From Sulfurovum sp. (lineage in GTDB: Bacteria > Campylobacterota > Campylobacteria > Campylobacterales > Sulfurovaceae), in the NCBI GenBank assembly GCA_027081115.1, contig JALWLD010000050.1, positions 1 through 51,360 on the forward strand: DNA of 51,360 bases, written 5' to 3'. Positions 35,318 through 44,539 of this stretch are shown one piece after another. Numbering within the stretch: the stretch's first letter is position 1; every line of letters begins with the position of its first letter. The notes below the pieces were generated by a model. It did not search any database and was not told the origin of the DNA. It worked only from the letters and a program-made list of their open reading frames with translations. A program made the translations under genes and the position numbers.

Positions 35318-35332
35318 CGAACAGGGAGTTCG
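35318..35332 (+). other. Small hairpin between the structured RNA and purD
   Basis: CGAAC / GTTCG stem with AGGGA loop, followed within 16 nt by a CTTTTT stretch. It may end the 6S-like RNA or belong to the purD leader. Confidence 0.3.
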
Positions 35333-35429
35333 CCTTCAAACTTTTTGGAAAATCCTCTACGCACAAATATCATCACTACTGAACTTAAGGGAGTATTTAA
35401 TGCTTCTATTTAATTTTCGGAGAAAAATC

Positions 35430-36698
35430 ATGAACGTATTGATCATAGGTGCAGGCGGTAGAGAGTATTCTATTGGGGTGGCATTAACTAAAGATGAGAA
35501 TGTAGAGAAGATCTATTTTGCACCGGGTAACGGGGCAACAGATACACTGGGAGAGAACCTCACGATCTCTGATTTTAATGAATTGTGTGACTTTGTTGAA
35601 GCCAATGGTGTTGACCTTACGATTGTTGGTCCCGAAGCACCACTTGTAGATGGAATCGTAGATGTTTTTGAAAAACGAGGGTTGATTATTTTTGGTCCTT
35701 CTGCAAAAGCAGCACAGCTTGAGGGCTCTAAAATTTTCATGAAGAATTTTTTAGCAAGACACAATGTACCAACAGCTAAATATATTGAAACAGATTCTCT
35801 TGAAGATGCCTATAAGTTCATCAATACACTGGAAGCACCTATTGTTGTTAAAGCAGACGGGCTTTGTGGTGGTAAAGGTGTTATTATCGCTCAAAGTCAG
35901 GATGAGGCAAAAAAAGCAGCAGGCGAAATGCTTTCTGGAAATTCATTTGGTGATGCGGGTACTTCTATTGTAGTTGAGGAGTTCCTTGATGGTTATGAAC
36001 TCTCTGTATTTGCTATTTGTGATGGAAAAGACTATGTAGTACTTCCCGCAGCACAAGATCACAAGAGATTGCTTAACAATGATGAAGGACCCAATACTGG
36101 CGGTATGGGTGCCTATGCCCCAACACCACTTGTCAACGATGAGATTTATCAAAAATTGAATGAAAGAGTTATTGAGCCGACACTCAAAGGGATGGAATCC
36201 GAAGGTATGCCTTTTACAGGAGTACTGTTTATTGGTGTCATGGTAGTCAAGGGCGAGCCTATTATTCTTGAATACAATGTACGTTTTGGTGACCCCGAAT
36301 GTGAAGAACTTATGCCACTACTCAAATCTCCTGCTTCAGAACTCTTTTATAAAGCGGCTACAGGTGATCTTAAAAATGCAAAGATAGAGTTTTATGACAA
36401 GTATGCTGTAGGTGTGGTGATGGCAAGCAAAGATTACCCGTATAAGAGTTCTCCTCCTGCAGAGATCATTGTAGATGATATTTACCATGAAGAGCTCAAT
36501 GAAAATGCACACATCTCTTATGCTGGTGTAAGCCGTGGTGAAGATGGTAAACTCTATGCTACAGGAGGAAGAGTTCTGGTATGTGTAGGTATTGGTGAGA
36601 GTATTAAAGAGGCACAGAAAAGAGCTTATATGCTCGTAGGTCAAGTACATTATGCGGGCAAGCAATGTCGTACAGATATTGCTTACCAGGCACTGTAG
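35430..36698 (+). CDS. purD: Phosphoribosylamine-glycine ligase (GAR synthetase)
   Basis: Second step of purine synthesis: ATP-dependent joining of glycine to phosphoribosylamine; 422 residues. N-domain MNVLIIGAGGREYSIG, PGNGATDTLG, VGPEAPLVDGIVD; ATP-grasp core PIVVKADGLCGGKGVIIA and EEFLDGYELSVFA; catalytic loop LLNNDEGPNTGGMGAYAPTP; metal-binding EYNVRFGDPECEELMPLL. The frame begins ten codons earlier at ATG 35400, which has a very good AAGGGAG 6 nt upstream, while ATG 35430 has CGGAG 7 nt upstream and matches the family N-terminus. Both may be used; I list the canonical one. RDD and lptD follow in the same transcript. Confidence 0.95.
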   Translation: MNVLIIGAGGREYSIGVALTKDENVEKIYFAPGNGATDTLGENLTISDFNELCDFVEANGVDLTIVGPEAPLVDGIVDVFEKRGLIIFGPSAKAAQLEGSKIFMKNFLARHNVPTAKYIETDSLEDAYKFINTLEAPIVVKADGLCGGKGVIIAQSQDEAKKAAGEMLSGNSFGDAGTSIVVEEFLDGYELSVFAICDGKDYVVLPAAQDHKRLLNNDEGPNTGGMGAYAPTPLVNDEIYQKLNERVIEPTLKGMESEGMPFTGVLFIGVMVVKGEPIILEYNVRFGDPECEELMPLLKSPASELFYKAATGDLKNAKIEFYDKYAVGVVMASKDYPYKSSPPAEIIVDDIYHEELNENAHISYAGVSRGEDGKLYATGGRVLVCVGIGESIKEAQKRAYMLVGQVHYAGKQCRTDIAYQAL

Positions 36699-36705
36699 GA
36701 CTACA

Positions 36706-37185
36706 ATGCAAGAGCCAATAGAAGAAGAGAGTAATGTATTACCTATTGCCAGTATGCAGAAGCGTATTACTGCATTTGTTGTAGATGATATTGTCATCTC
36801 TCTTTTTTTTATGATTATTTTTTATGATCAAATCATGGGACTTCTTTCAAGTACAACAGCAAATGAACAGCTTACCCAAATCTCCATGGAGACGATGAAC
36901 ATATTTATTGCTGAAAATATTATGATTGTACTTGGCATCAAACTTCTTTATCATACTGTGCTTGTTTGGCAAAATGGTATGACGATAGGAAAATATGTAG
37001 TAAAAATAGAAGTTGTGTCTTTGAATACAGGTTTTAGACCTTCGTTTCAACAAGCTTTTTTAAGGGCTTCTGTCAGGCTCTTGAGTGAATCGGTTTTTTA
37101 TATTGGTTTCATTATGGCTTTTTTCCTACCAATGAGACAAACCCTCCATGACAAACTTTCTAATTGTGTAGTGCTTGATGCGTAG
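36706..37185 (+). CDS. RDD family membrane protein
   Basis: 159-residue inner-membrane protein with three hydrophobic helices: the RDD opening MQKRITAFVVDDIVISLFFMI (Arg and two Asp), a second helix (NIMIVLGIKLLYHTVLVW) followed by the family text NGMTIGKYVVKIEVVS, and a last helix before LPMRQTLHDKLSNCVVL. Function is largely unknown; some RDD proteins are linked to ion transport. ATG 36706 has AGGA 5 nt upstream, overlapping the purD stop. Its end overlaps the lptD start by 8 bp. Confidence 0.85.
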   Translation: MQEPIEEESNVLPIASMQKRITAFVVDDIVISLFFMIIFYDQIMGLLSSTTANEQLTQISMETMNIFIAENIMIVLGIKLLYHTVLVWQNGMTIGKYVVKIEVVSLNTGFRPSFQQAFLRASVRLLSESVFYIGFIMAFFLPMRQTLHDKLSNCVVLDA

Positions 37186-39238
37186 ATTCGTTGCTCTTAT
37201 TTTGTTTTGTGTTGTTATGTTGACAGCAGAAGAGACAAAGCAGAATATTGAAGTGACTGCAAAGACTTTACACAGTACTAAAACAGTGGTTACGGGTAGT
37301 GATGGTGTGGTTGTCTACTACAATGACACCGTTATTAAAGCAGATAAAGCTGTGTATAATAAAGAGACCCAGCTTCTAACGCTGGATGGAAAAGTAGAGA
37401 TGATAGGGTACAAGGGTAGTAAAGAACATACTTCCCATATGGAGATCCAAACCCAAAGTAACGAAGTAAAGTTCAAAGAACTTTTTTTGGTCAGTAAAAA
37501 TGATGTCTGGCTTTATGCGAACCGAGCACATAGACTTGATGGAAATTACACTTTTGGAAGAACAGTACTTTCCTCCTGTAATGCCAATGATCCTTTATGG
37601 AAAATGATCGCAGAGCACTCAAAGTATGACAGTGAAGACGAGTATATGAAAATATATAACGCAAAAGTCTACTTTAAAGATGTACCGGTAGTTTATACAC
37701 CATATATGGCATTTTCAACCAATAATAAAAGAAGGTCAGGTCTACTTTTTCCACTTTTTGGTTATAGCTCCAATGAAGGTTTTATTTATGAACAGCCTGT
37801 CTATTGGGCAATATCGGATAGTATGGATATTGAAGTAAACCCACAAATTCGTACTAACAGAGGGTATGGAATGTATGGGACCTATCGTTTTGTAGATAGT
37901 AATCATTCCAAAGGTGCTTTACGAATAGGATATTTTAAAGATAAAGAAGCTTATGTTTTGGAACATAACCTTCCAGAAGATGTGCACTATGGAGTAGAAT
38001 TTAACTATGAGTCCACCAAGCTATTTTCAGATAAGCTGTCCGGAGATTATACAGATGGACTTTATATCAATTCAACATTTCTCAATGATATTGACTACTT
38101 GAACTTGCAGAAGTCTACTCTAACGCACTTTGGTTTGTCTCCACTTCAGGAATCAAGACTGAACTATTTTCTACATAACAATGACTATTATGCCGGAATA
38201 AATGCCAAATATTTTATAGATACACGTAAAGTGAACAATGATGATACCTTACAAATACTCCCCTCTGCACAGTTTCATAAATACCTTGATCATATTTTTG
38301 TAGATAATTTTACTTACAGTGCTGATTTGAAACTGAATAATCTCTATCGTGTAGAAGGCAGTACTTTGCAACAGGCTGAGTTAAAGGTACCTTTTGAATA
38401 TACCACCTCTTTTTTTGATGACTTTGTCAATATCACGTTGGGAGAGACACTTTATTACAGTAAAAATTTTTTTGGTAATGAAGAGTATGTTCATGATACT
38501 TATGCTTATTTTAGTAGTAGTACCAAAGCAAAACTTTTTACAGACCTGACCAAAAAATATGATACTTTTACGCATGTTTTGCAGCCATCTCTTCAATATT
38601 TTAGACCTGGTGCCGAGAGTCAAAGGCCTACAGAGTTCGATATGTTGAGTGATTCACAAAAAGAGCTTTTTACTGTAGGTCTGCCTGAAGAGAATTATCT
38701 TTTGTCTCTGGGCCATTATTTTTATGATGAAAATATGAAACTCAGGTTTTATCAGCGTTTTTCTCAGAATTATTACAACAGACGTGCAGTTAAACTGGCA
38801 GATTTTACAAATGAAATGCAGTACAACATAAAAAATTGGCAATTTTATAACAATACGGTCTATGCACATGAGTTTAAGGAGATTCGTGAAATATCAAGTC
38901 GTATCTCATTTAATGAAAAGATGTACCGTTTTAGTATAGGCCATACCTATAAACAACAGTTACCTGATCAAACACTTATTGTACCGGCAAATGATCTGAA
39001 TTTCAACTTTGGATATCACTATAACAATAATATTTCATTTAATGGTGCCATTACCTATAATATAGATGATGCATTAAGTAAACAGTGGAGTTTTGGGGGC
39101 ATGTATAAACAAGACTGTTGGAGCATGAAAGTATCACTTAGGCGTGTGATCACACCAAGACCAACAGGCGAAACCCTGGATGATACTTTTTTTGTGCAGT
39201 TTAATTTTATCCCTTTCCTGACTGTAGGGTCCAATTAG
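37178..39238 (+). CDS. lptD: LPS-assembly outer-membrane protein LptD
   Basis: Outer-membrane barrel that places lipopolysaccharide in the outer leaflet with LptE; 686 residues. Signal peptide 1-18 (ALILFCVVMLTAEE). Residues 20-120 are the OstA beta-jellyroll (VTAKTLHSTKTVV, VVYYNDTVIKADKAVYNKE, LTLDGKVEMIGY). Then the barrel, with the family motif PVVYTPYMAFSTNNKRRSGLLFP and many alternating strands. One cysteine lies at the start of the barrel (Cys134, SSCNANDP) and one near the end (Cys647, QDCWSMKV), a plausible single plug-barrel disulfide instead of E. coli's two. ATG 37178 overlaps the RDD gene by 8 bp, with no own Shine-Dalgarno, so translation is probably coupled. Confidence 0.9.
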   Translation: MRRFVALILFCVVMLTAEETKQNIEVTAKTLHSTKTVVTGSDGVVVYYNDTVIKADKAVYNKETQLLTLDGKVEMIGYKGSKEHTSHMEIQTQSNEVKFKELFLVSKNDVWLYANRAHRLDGNYTFGRTVLSSCNANDPLWKMIAEHSKYDSEDEYMKIYNAKVYFKDVPVVYTPYMAFSTNNKRRSGLLFPLFGYSSNEGFIYEQPVYWAISDSMDIEVNPQIRTNRGYGMYGTYRFVDSNHSKGALRIGYFKDKEAYVLEHNLPEDVHYGVEFNYESTKLFSDKLSGDYTDGLYINSTFLNDIDYLNLQKSTLTHFGLSPLQESRLNYFLHNNDYYAGINAKYFIDTRKVNNDDTLQILPSAQFHKYLDHIFVDNFTYSADLKLNNLYRVEGSTLQQAELKVPFEYTTSFFDDFVNITLGETLYYSKNFFGNEEYVHDTYAYFSSSTKAKLFTDLTKKYDTFTHVLQPSLQYFRPGAESQRPTEFDMLSDSQKELFTVGLPEENYLLSLGHYFYDENMKLRFYQRFSQNYYNRRAVKLADFTNEMQYNIKNWQFYNNTVYAHEFKEIREISSRISFNEKMYRFSIGHTYKQQLPDQTLIVPANDLNFNFGYHYNNNISFNGAITYNIDDALSKQWSFGGMYKQDCWSMKVSLRRVITPRPTGETLDDTFFVQFNFIPFLTVGSN

Positions 39239-39239
39239 A

Positions 39240-39509
39240 ATGTTAAGTCCCATTGAAGAGATCCATAATGCTTTAGAGATTTTGGAGTTGCCCACACTGA
39301 TTACCAAATCTGATTTGAAAAAGCAGTATCGTTTTTTGTCCAAAAAGTACCATCCTGATCAGGGTGGGAGTGCCCAAAAACAGGAACAGCTCAATTATGC
39401 CTACAGGCTTTTGATGACATATATAGAAGAGTTTCGTTATACTTTTGATGACAAAGAGATCTCTACCCAATTTCCAGGAGCTAAGCATGCTGAGCAATTC
39501 AGACCCTAA
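39240..39509 (+). CDS. Small J-domain protein
   Basis: 89 residues, essentially one J domain: EILELPTLITKSDLKKQYRFLSKKYHPD with the essential HPD (38-40), then GGSAQKQEQLNYAYRLLMTYIEEFRYTF. It can be expected to stimulate DnaK ATPase, with specificity given by location or partner; there is no zinc or client domain. It starts 2 nt after the lptD stop and overlaps the next gene by 23 bp, so it is deep inside the purD-pnp operon. The full DnaJ is at 46706. Confidence 0.82.
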   Translation: MLSPIEEIHNALEILELPTLITKSDLKKQYRFLSKKYHPDQGGSAQKQEQLNYAYRLLMTYIEEFRYTFDDKEISTQFPGAKHAEQFRP

Positions 39510-40269
39510 TACTTATTTTGAGAACCGTGATGATGCAGCCAAACAACTCATCTTAACCTTGCCAAAGGAGCTCTTTACTGATAAAGAACCGGTTATTATT
39601 GCAGTTAGTGAGGGAGGAGTTTATTTTGCTGATAAAATTGCCAAATCTATGCACTGTCCTATGGATATTTTGTTGACTGAAGCTATTTTGGCACCGAATA
39701 ATCCTGATTTGGCTATTGCTATGGTCTCAGAGACAGAAGAAGTGGTCATGCATAAAGCACTTATTGACTCATTTGGTATCTCTGAAGATTATGTCTATGG
39801 AGAGGCCCAGAGAAAATATGATGAAGATGTGCTTACATATGTTTATAAATATCGTAAAGGTAAAGATATTCTCCCTCTTCAGGGGAAATATGTTGTTTTG
39901 GTAGATGAATGTGTAGAGACAGGCTTGACGATGATGGTTGCATTGAAGTCAGTGATTGCAAGAGGGGTAAAAGATATTTATATCGCAACACCCATTCTAG
40001 ATAAAGGTGTGTATGACAATTTGCTACACGTTTGTGATGGTGTATTCTGTCCTCATAAGATAGAAGACTATATTTCGATAGAATACTACTATAAAAACTT
40101 TGATGCACTTAGCTTTGAAGAGATCTCTGGAATTATAGATTCGTATGAACGAAGAAAAAACCCACGTAATAATGAAATAGATGAACACTATAAAAGTGCA
40201 AGAGAGAAAAAACAGAAGAGTGAAACTATGCAAAAAGGAAATGAAATAGCATGCAAGAACAGATCGTAG
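39487..40269 (+). CDS. Phosphoribosyltransferase-domain protein
   Basis: 260 residues. Type I phosphoribosyltransferase fold: VIIAVSEGGVYFADKIAKSMHCPMDILL (like the Rv0571c group, PVxxGGxxxA), and the PRPP-binding loop KYVVLVDECVETGLTMMVAL (136-149 and on), where the typical VDD-GxxTG-T reads VDE-VETGLT. The substrate is unknown. The tail (from 225) is charged and basic. AGGAG 6 nt before ATG 39487 fixes the start inside the J-domain gene; the frame is also open to 39445. The 3' end overlaps pnp by 19 bp. Confidence 0.8.
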   Translation: MLSNSDPNTYFENRDDAAKQLILTLPKELFTDKEPVIIAVSEGGVYFADKIAKSMHCPMDILLTEAILAPNNPDLAIAMVSETEEVVMHKALIDSFGISEDYVYGEAQRKYDEDVLTYVYKYRKGKDILPLQGKYVVLVDECVETGLTMMVALKSVIARGVKDIYIATPILDKGVYDNLLHVCDGVFCPHKIEDYISIEYYYKNFDALSFEEISGIIDSYERRKNPRNNEIDEHYKSAREKKQKSETMQKGNEIACKNRS

Positions 40270-42440
40270 AAATTAACGTCAATAATCTAGATGAAAAATA
40301 TGAGTTTAATAAAATAGCCAAACAGGCAAGTGGTGCCGTGATGTATCGTCAAGGAAAAGCTGTATTAATTGCTGCTGTAGCAGTAGATGAAAAAGCAGTG
40401 GATGAAGACTTCTTACCACTGACTGTGCAGTATATGGAGAAATCATATGCTGCAGCAAAGATTCCTGGTGGATTTATTAAAAGAGAGACTAAACCAGGGG
40501 ATTTTGAAACTTTGACATCACGTATTGTGGATCGTTCTTTACGCCCTCTTTTCCCTAAAGGTTTTCACTATCCTATTACTATATCTGTAATGGTTGTCTC
40601 TGCAGATTCTGAGGTAGATATGCAGGTGGCAGCATTACATGCAGCCTCAGCAGCACTTTATGTCTCTGATATTGATGTTCAACAGAGTATTGCAGGAGTA
40701 AGAGTAGGAAAGATTGATGATACTTTGGTTATCAACCCGACGCTTTCACAGCAAGATGAATCTGTTTTAGATCTTTTGGTTGTAGGTTCAGGTAGAGATA
40801 TCCTCATGATCGAAATGCGTACTTTGGCTTCAGAAGTTATTGATGATGTGGAAGTAGATATGATAGATCCTATGATGGGTGGAGTACCAATGATCCTGGA
40901 GCATCAAGAGTGTAATGAATTGGATGAGGAGTTATTGATAGAAGCAATTGCTCTGGCCGGTGAAGCGATTGATGCAGCAACAACAGCCTATGTCAATGCC
41001 TTTACGCCACTTGTAAAAGAGCCTATTACTTTGCCTTTGGCAGAAGAAAAAGTAGATGAAGTGCTCTATGCCTATATTGAAAGCAAGTATGCTGTTGAGG
41101 TAGAAGCTGCAATCTCACATATGGCAAAATCAGAACGTTCAACTGAGCTTAAAAAAGTACGTACATCGATCATGGAAGCTTTGGAGGCTGAGGGGAAAGA
41201 GGCAGATAAAGCATTGGTTTCTAAAGTACTTGAACGTTATAAAAAAACAGTGGTACGTGCTATGATCCTGGAAAAAGGTATCAGAGCAGATGGACGCAAA
41301 TTGGATGAGGTAAGACCTATTAGTATTGAAACAAATATTTTACCTTCGGTACATGGTTCATGTCTTTTTACAAGAGGCCAGACACAGGCACTAGTTACAG
41401 CTACATTGGGCGATAAAAAAGATGCACAGATGTATGAACTTATTACGCAGAAGAATTCTCTGACTGAAAATTTCATGGTGCATTACAATTTTCCTGGCTA
41501 CTCTGTAGGAGAAGCTAAATATATTGGTGCTCCGGGTAGAAGAGAATTAGGCCACGGTAATCTTGGGAAAAGAGCTTTGGAACCAGTACTTCCCTTGAAC
41601 TATGACGGTACCATCCGTTTGGTATCTGAGATATTGGAGAGTAACGGTTCTTCCTCTATGGCAACGATCTGTGGTGGTTCTCTGGCTCTACGTTGTGCCG
41701 ATGTTGAGATGGTGGATCTTGTTGCAGGTATTGCTATGGGGCTTGTGAGTGAAAATGGAAAACATGCCGTACTTTCCGATATTATGGGTCTTGAAGACCA
41801 TGATGGTGATATGGACTTTAAAATTGCAGGTACCAAAAATGGTATTACTGCATTGCAAATGGACATTAAACTTGGTGGTATAGATCTTGAAGTATTAAAA
41901 GAGGCACTTGCTCAGGCAAGTAGAGGAAAAGACCATATTCTAACCTTGATGGAAGCAGCAGAAGAGAAGATTGTAGAGTCAGGCGCATTACCAAGTACAG
42001 AGTATTTTCTTATCAACCCAAGTAAAATAGGTGATATCATTGGTAAAGCAGGGGCAACGATTAGGGATATTATTGAAAAGTTTGAAGTGAGCATTGACCT
42101 TGACAGAGATGAGGGAGGTGTCAAACTTTCAGGTGAAGATAAAGAGAAGGTTGCCGCTGCCAAAGAGCACATCCAAAAGATCGCAGATGCACCAGTTAGA
42201 AAGCAAATGAGTTATGAAGTGGGTAAAGCCTATGAAGGAAAAATCAAAAAAATTGTTGATTTTGGATTGTTCGTAGAGATGCCAGATGGTTTTGATGCAC
42301 TGCTTCACATCTCAAAAGTAGCCAAAGAACGAGTCAATAACTTACCAGAGCGCTATAATGAGGGAGACTCAATTACCGTAGTGGTTATGGAGCAAAAGGG
42401 TAAAAAAGTAGAGTTGGCAACACCTGAGTTTTTAGCCTAA
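40251..42440 (+). CDS. pnp: Polyribonucleotide nucleotidyltransferase (PNPase)
   Basis: Phosphorolytic 3'-5' exoribonuclease of mRNA decay; 729 residues. Two RNase PH-like domains (RETKPGDFETLTSRIVDRSLRPLFP in the first; RADGRKLDEVRPIS, HYNFPGYSVGEAKYIGAPGRRELGHGNL and KIAGTKNGITALQMDIK in the second), KH domain (about 585-640; INPSKIGDIIGKAGATIRDI) and S1 domain (655-729; GKIKKIVDFGLFVEMPDGFDALLHIS). The C-terminus is slightly shorter than in E. coli. Shine-Dalgarno AAAGGAA is about 10 nt before the ATG, within the preceding gene. Confidence 0.97.
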   Translation: MQEQIVEINVNNLDEKYEFNKIAKQASGAVMYRQGKAVLIAAVAVDEKAVDEDFLPLTVQYMEKSYAAAKIPGGFIKRETKPGDFETLTSRIVDRSLRPLFPKGFHYPITISVMVVSADSEVDMQVAALHAASAALYVSDIDVQQSIAGVRVGKIDDTLVINPTLSQQDESVLDLLVVGSGRDILMIEMRTLASEVIDDVEVDMIDPMMGGVPMILEHQECNELDEELLIEAIALAGEAIDAATTAYVNAFTPLVKEPITLPLAEEKVDEVLYAYIESKYAVEVEAAISHMAKSERSTELKKVRTSIMEALEAEGKEADKALVSKVLERYKKTVVRAMILEKGIRADGRKLDEVRPISIETNILPSVHGSCLFTRGQTQALVTATLGDKKDAQMYELITQKNSLTENFMVHYNFPGYSVGEAKYIGAPGRRELGHGNLGKRALEPVLPLNYDGTIRLVSEILESNGSSSMATICGGSLALRCADVEMVDLVAGIAMGLVSENGKHAVLSDIMGLEDHDGDMDFKIAGTKNGITALQMDIKLGGIDLEVLKEALAQASRGKDHILTLMEAAEEKIVESGALPSTEYFLINPSKIGDIIGKAGATIRDIIEKFEVSIDLDRDEGGVKLSGEDKEKVAAAKEHIQKIADAPVRKQMSYEVGKAYEGKIKKIVDFGLFVEMPDGFDALLHISKVAKERVNNLPERYNEGDSITVVVMEQKGKKVELATPEFLA

Positions 42441-42468
42441 TATTTAAAAGATAGGAAAGAAAGAAGAG

Positions 42469-44478
42469 ATGGATGAAAATGTAAGTTATATCGTCATTGC
42501 AGTCTTACTTGTAGTTGTACTTGGACTTCTATTTAAGGTTATGAATCAAAAGAAAGCTCTGGCCGGAGAGGGTGATACAAAAAGTACAACTATTGAAGAG
42601 AAAAGAAATGCTGCCCTTGAAAGTATGACGGAAAATATTTATGATATGACCAAAAATCTTATAGAGTCAAAAGGTGTAGAAAGTAAAGCTTTGGAGAGTG
42701 CCATACTAAACTCTGCAGACAACTTGAGAGAACTGCTCAAGATCAAAGCCAATAAGGTAGAGATTTTTTATGAAACATTTGGTTTTAGTCAGATGCTTGA
42801 TGAAATTACTGCCAATATGGTACCAAATTTCAAAGATCAAAAAACAGAACTTGTTTTTAATGTAGATCAAAATATCCCTACTTCTTTGACGACGGACCTT
42901 GTACATTTGAGTCGTATTATTAATAATATTCTTGAATTTTCCATGTTAGCTTCTCCAGAAGGTACTGTGACACTTAAAGCGTGGAGTCAAGGCAGAAACA
43001 GTGATATCCTCAATATCGAGATACAGGACAGCAGTCAAGGAATGAATAGCCAAGAGCTTCAAAGTATTTTTAACCTGAGTCATAATGATCAAACAGGTGA
43101 ACATGTTGGCTTGGCACTTTATATTGCGAAAGAACTTAGTTCTCATATGGGTGGAAGACTTGAGGCAAAAAGTAAAGTAGGGGAGGGTAATCGGTTTCTT
43201 GTTTCCGTACCGGTAGAAGTCATATCCGAAAATAATGTATCGGCAAAGAAGGGTATCTCTCAACCTGTAACCGATAAAAAAGTATTAATTTATGCACAAA
43301 ACAGGGCTACGGCATATGCACTTAAAGAACTACTGGGAGCCTACTATAAATATATAACTATTATAGAACGCAGTGAGATGGATAAGATGAAAGTCAATTT
43401 TGTCCAATATGATATTCTTCTGTTTGAAGAGAGTTTCTTTACACATAAAAAGGCAGATCATCTTTCTTTAATAAAGCGAAGTAAAGCACTTCAAATAGTC
43501 TCTTTCCGTAGTATTTTTACAAATGATGATGTAGCAAATTATAGCTGTATCGATATGCATATTACTATGCCTATGACCTGTGCAAAAGGCCACGAGCTGG
43601 TGGCATATCTTGAAGACTATAAAACAGAAGTTTCATCTCCTCAAAGTAGTTATGTAGGAAATCTTCCTGTTTATAAAGAAGATATTGTGGAAACGGAGGG
43701 TATAGACCAGCATGACTTTAAAGATTTTGCTGGGGCAAAACTGCTCATTGTGGAAGATAACCTGATTAATCAGAAAATACTTTTGGGTATTTTAAAAAAT
43801 GCTGAGATGGAGATAGATATTGCCAATAATGGTCAAGAAGCATTAGACCTTCTCTTTGAAAAAAAGAAAAGCTACGATATTGTACTAATGGATATCAGTA
43901 TGCCTGTCATGGATGGAGAGACTGCAACTCGTAAGATTCGAGAGTCATCACAGTATAATGAGATGCCTATTGTTACATTTACAGCTTTTGCTATGGGAAA
44001 AGAGATAGAACAGATGTTTATGGTGGGTGTCAATGCCTATTTGACAAAACCGCTTAATATTAGAAAATTATACACCGTCTTTAAATCATTTTTGAGTGAA
44101 ATGGAGAGAAAAGTAGTTGAAAAAGAGGTTGCCAAAGTCTATAACGGACTCGATATCGAAAAGGGTATTTCATGGGCAGACCAAAATGAGACACTCTATA
44201 AAGAGACATTGAAAGAATTTATCTCTGCGTATAGTATGACTGCAACAGAGATGGCAACACTGGTTGAAGCAGAAGACTATGACAGTATTAAGCTTAAATG
44301 TCGTGAAATTCAAGGTATATTGACCTATATAGGTGCATATGAGATGAAAGCACTGATCGATGAGATACAAGAGAAGCTTATGGATGATAATAAAGGTTTG
44401 GCTGGCACGTGTAAAGAGAAGTATCCAGCAGTATTGAAGAAGTTGATTTCAAATATAAAGCTTTATATTGGAGATTAG
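42469..44478 (+). CDS. Degenerate hybrid histidine kinase (pseudokinase) with one intact receiver
   Basis: 669 residues. One membrane helix (7-23), then a HisKA-like helical region where the phospho-acceptor H-box is replaced (MTENIYDMT where MSHEIRTPL is expected, His to Glu). The GHKL domain keeps its fold (NIPTSLTTDLVHLSRIINNIL; HMGGRLEAKSKVGEGNRF), but the N-box Asn is Phe157, G1 is DSSQGM rather than DNGIGM, and G2 is HVGLAL rather than GTGLGL. A degenerate receiver follows (about 260-400), then an intact receiver (LLIVEDNLINQK; Asp475 in MDISMPVMDG; Lys in LTKPL). The C-terminal Hpt-like domain has Arg612 in place of His (CREIQGILTYIGA). It is probably a scaffold or phosphate sink controlled by another kinase. 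Confidence 0.8.
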   Translation: MDENVSYIVIAVLLVVVLGLLFKVMNQKKALAGEGDTKSTTIEEKRNAALESMTENIYDMTKNLIESKGVESKALESAILNSADNLRELLKIKANKVEIFYETFGFSQMLDEITANMVPNFKDQKTELVFNVDQNIPTSLTTDLVHLSRIINNILEFSMLASPEGTVTLKAWSQGRNSDILNIEIQDSSQGMNSQELQSIFNLSHNDQTGEHVGLALYIAKELSSHMGGRLEAKSKVGEGNRFLVSVPVEVISENNVSAKKGISQPVTDKKVLIYAQNRATAYALKELLGAYYKYITIIERSEMDKMKVNFVQYDILLFEESFFTHKKADHLSLIKRSKALQIVSFRSIFTNDDVANYSCIDMHITMPMTCAKGHELVAYLEDYKTEVSSPQSSYVGNLPVYKEDIVETEGIDQHDFKDFAGAKLLIVEDNLINQKILLGILKNAEMEIDIANNGQEALDLLFEKKKSYDIVLMDISMPVMDGETATRKIRESSQYNEMPIVTFTAFAMGKEIEQMFMVGVNAYLTKPLNIRKLYTVFKSFLSEMERKVVEKEVAKVYNGLDIEKGISWADQNETLYKETLKEFISAYSMTATEMATLVEAEDYDSIKLKCREIQGILTYIGAYEMKALIDEIQEKLMDDNKGLAGTCKEKYPAVLKKLISNIKLYIGD

Positions 44479-44527
44479 CAAATAAAAAAACATTCACTTT
44501 TTTAGTAGATGTTAAATCTATCTTCGC

Positions 44528-44533
44528 TATAAT
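44528..44533 (+). promoter_or_regulatory. -10 box of atpE
   Basis: Perfect TATAAT (context GCTATAATTT) 50 nt after the pseudokinase gene; no clear -35. It implies a leader of about 135 nt. Confidence 0.5.
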
Positions 44534-44539
44534 TTCGCG

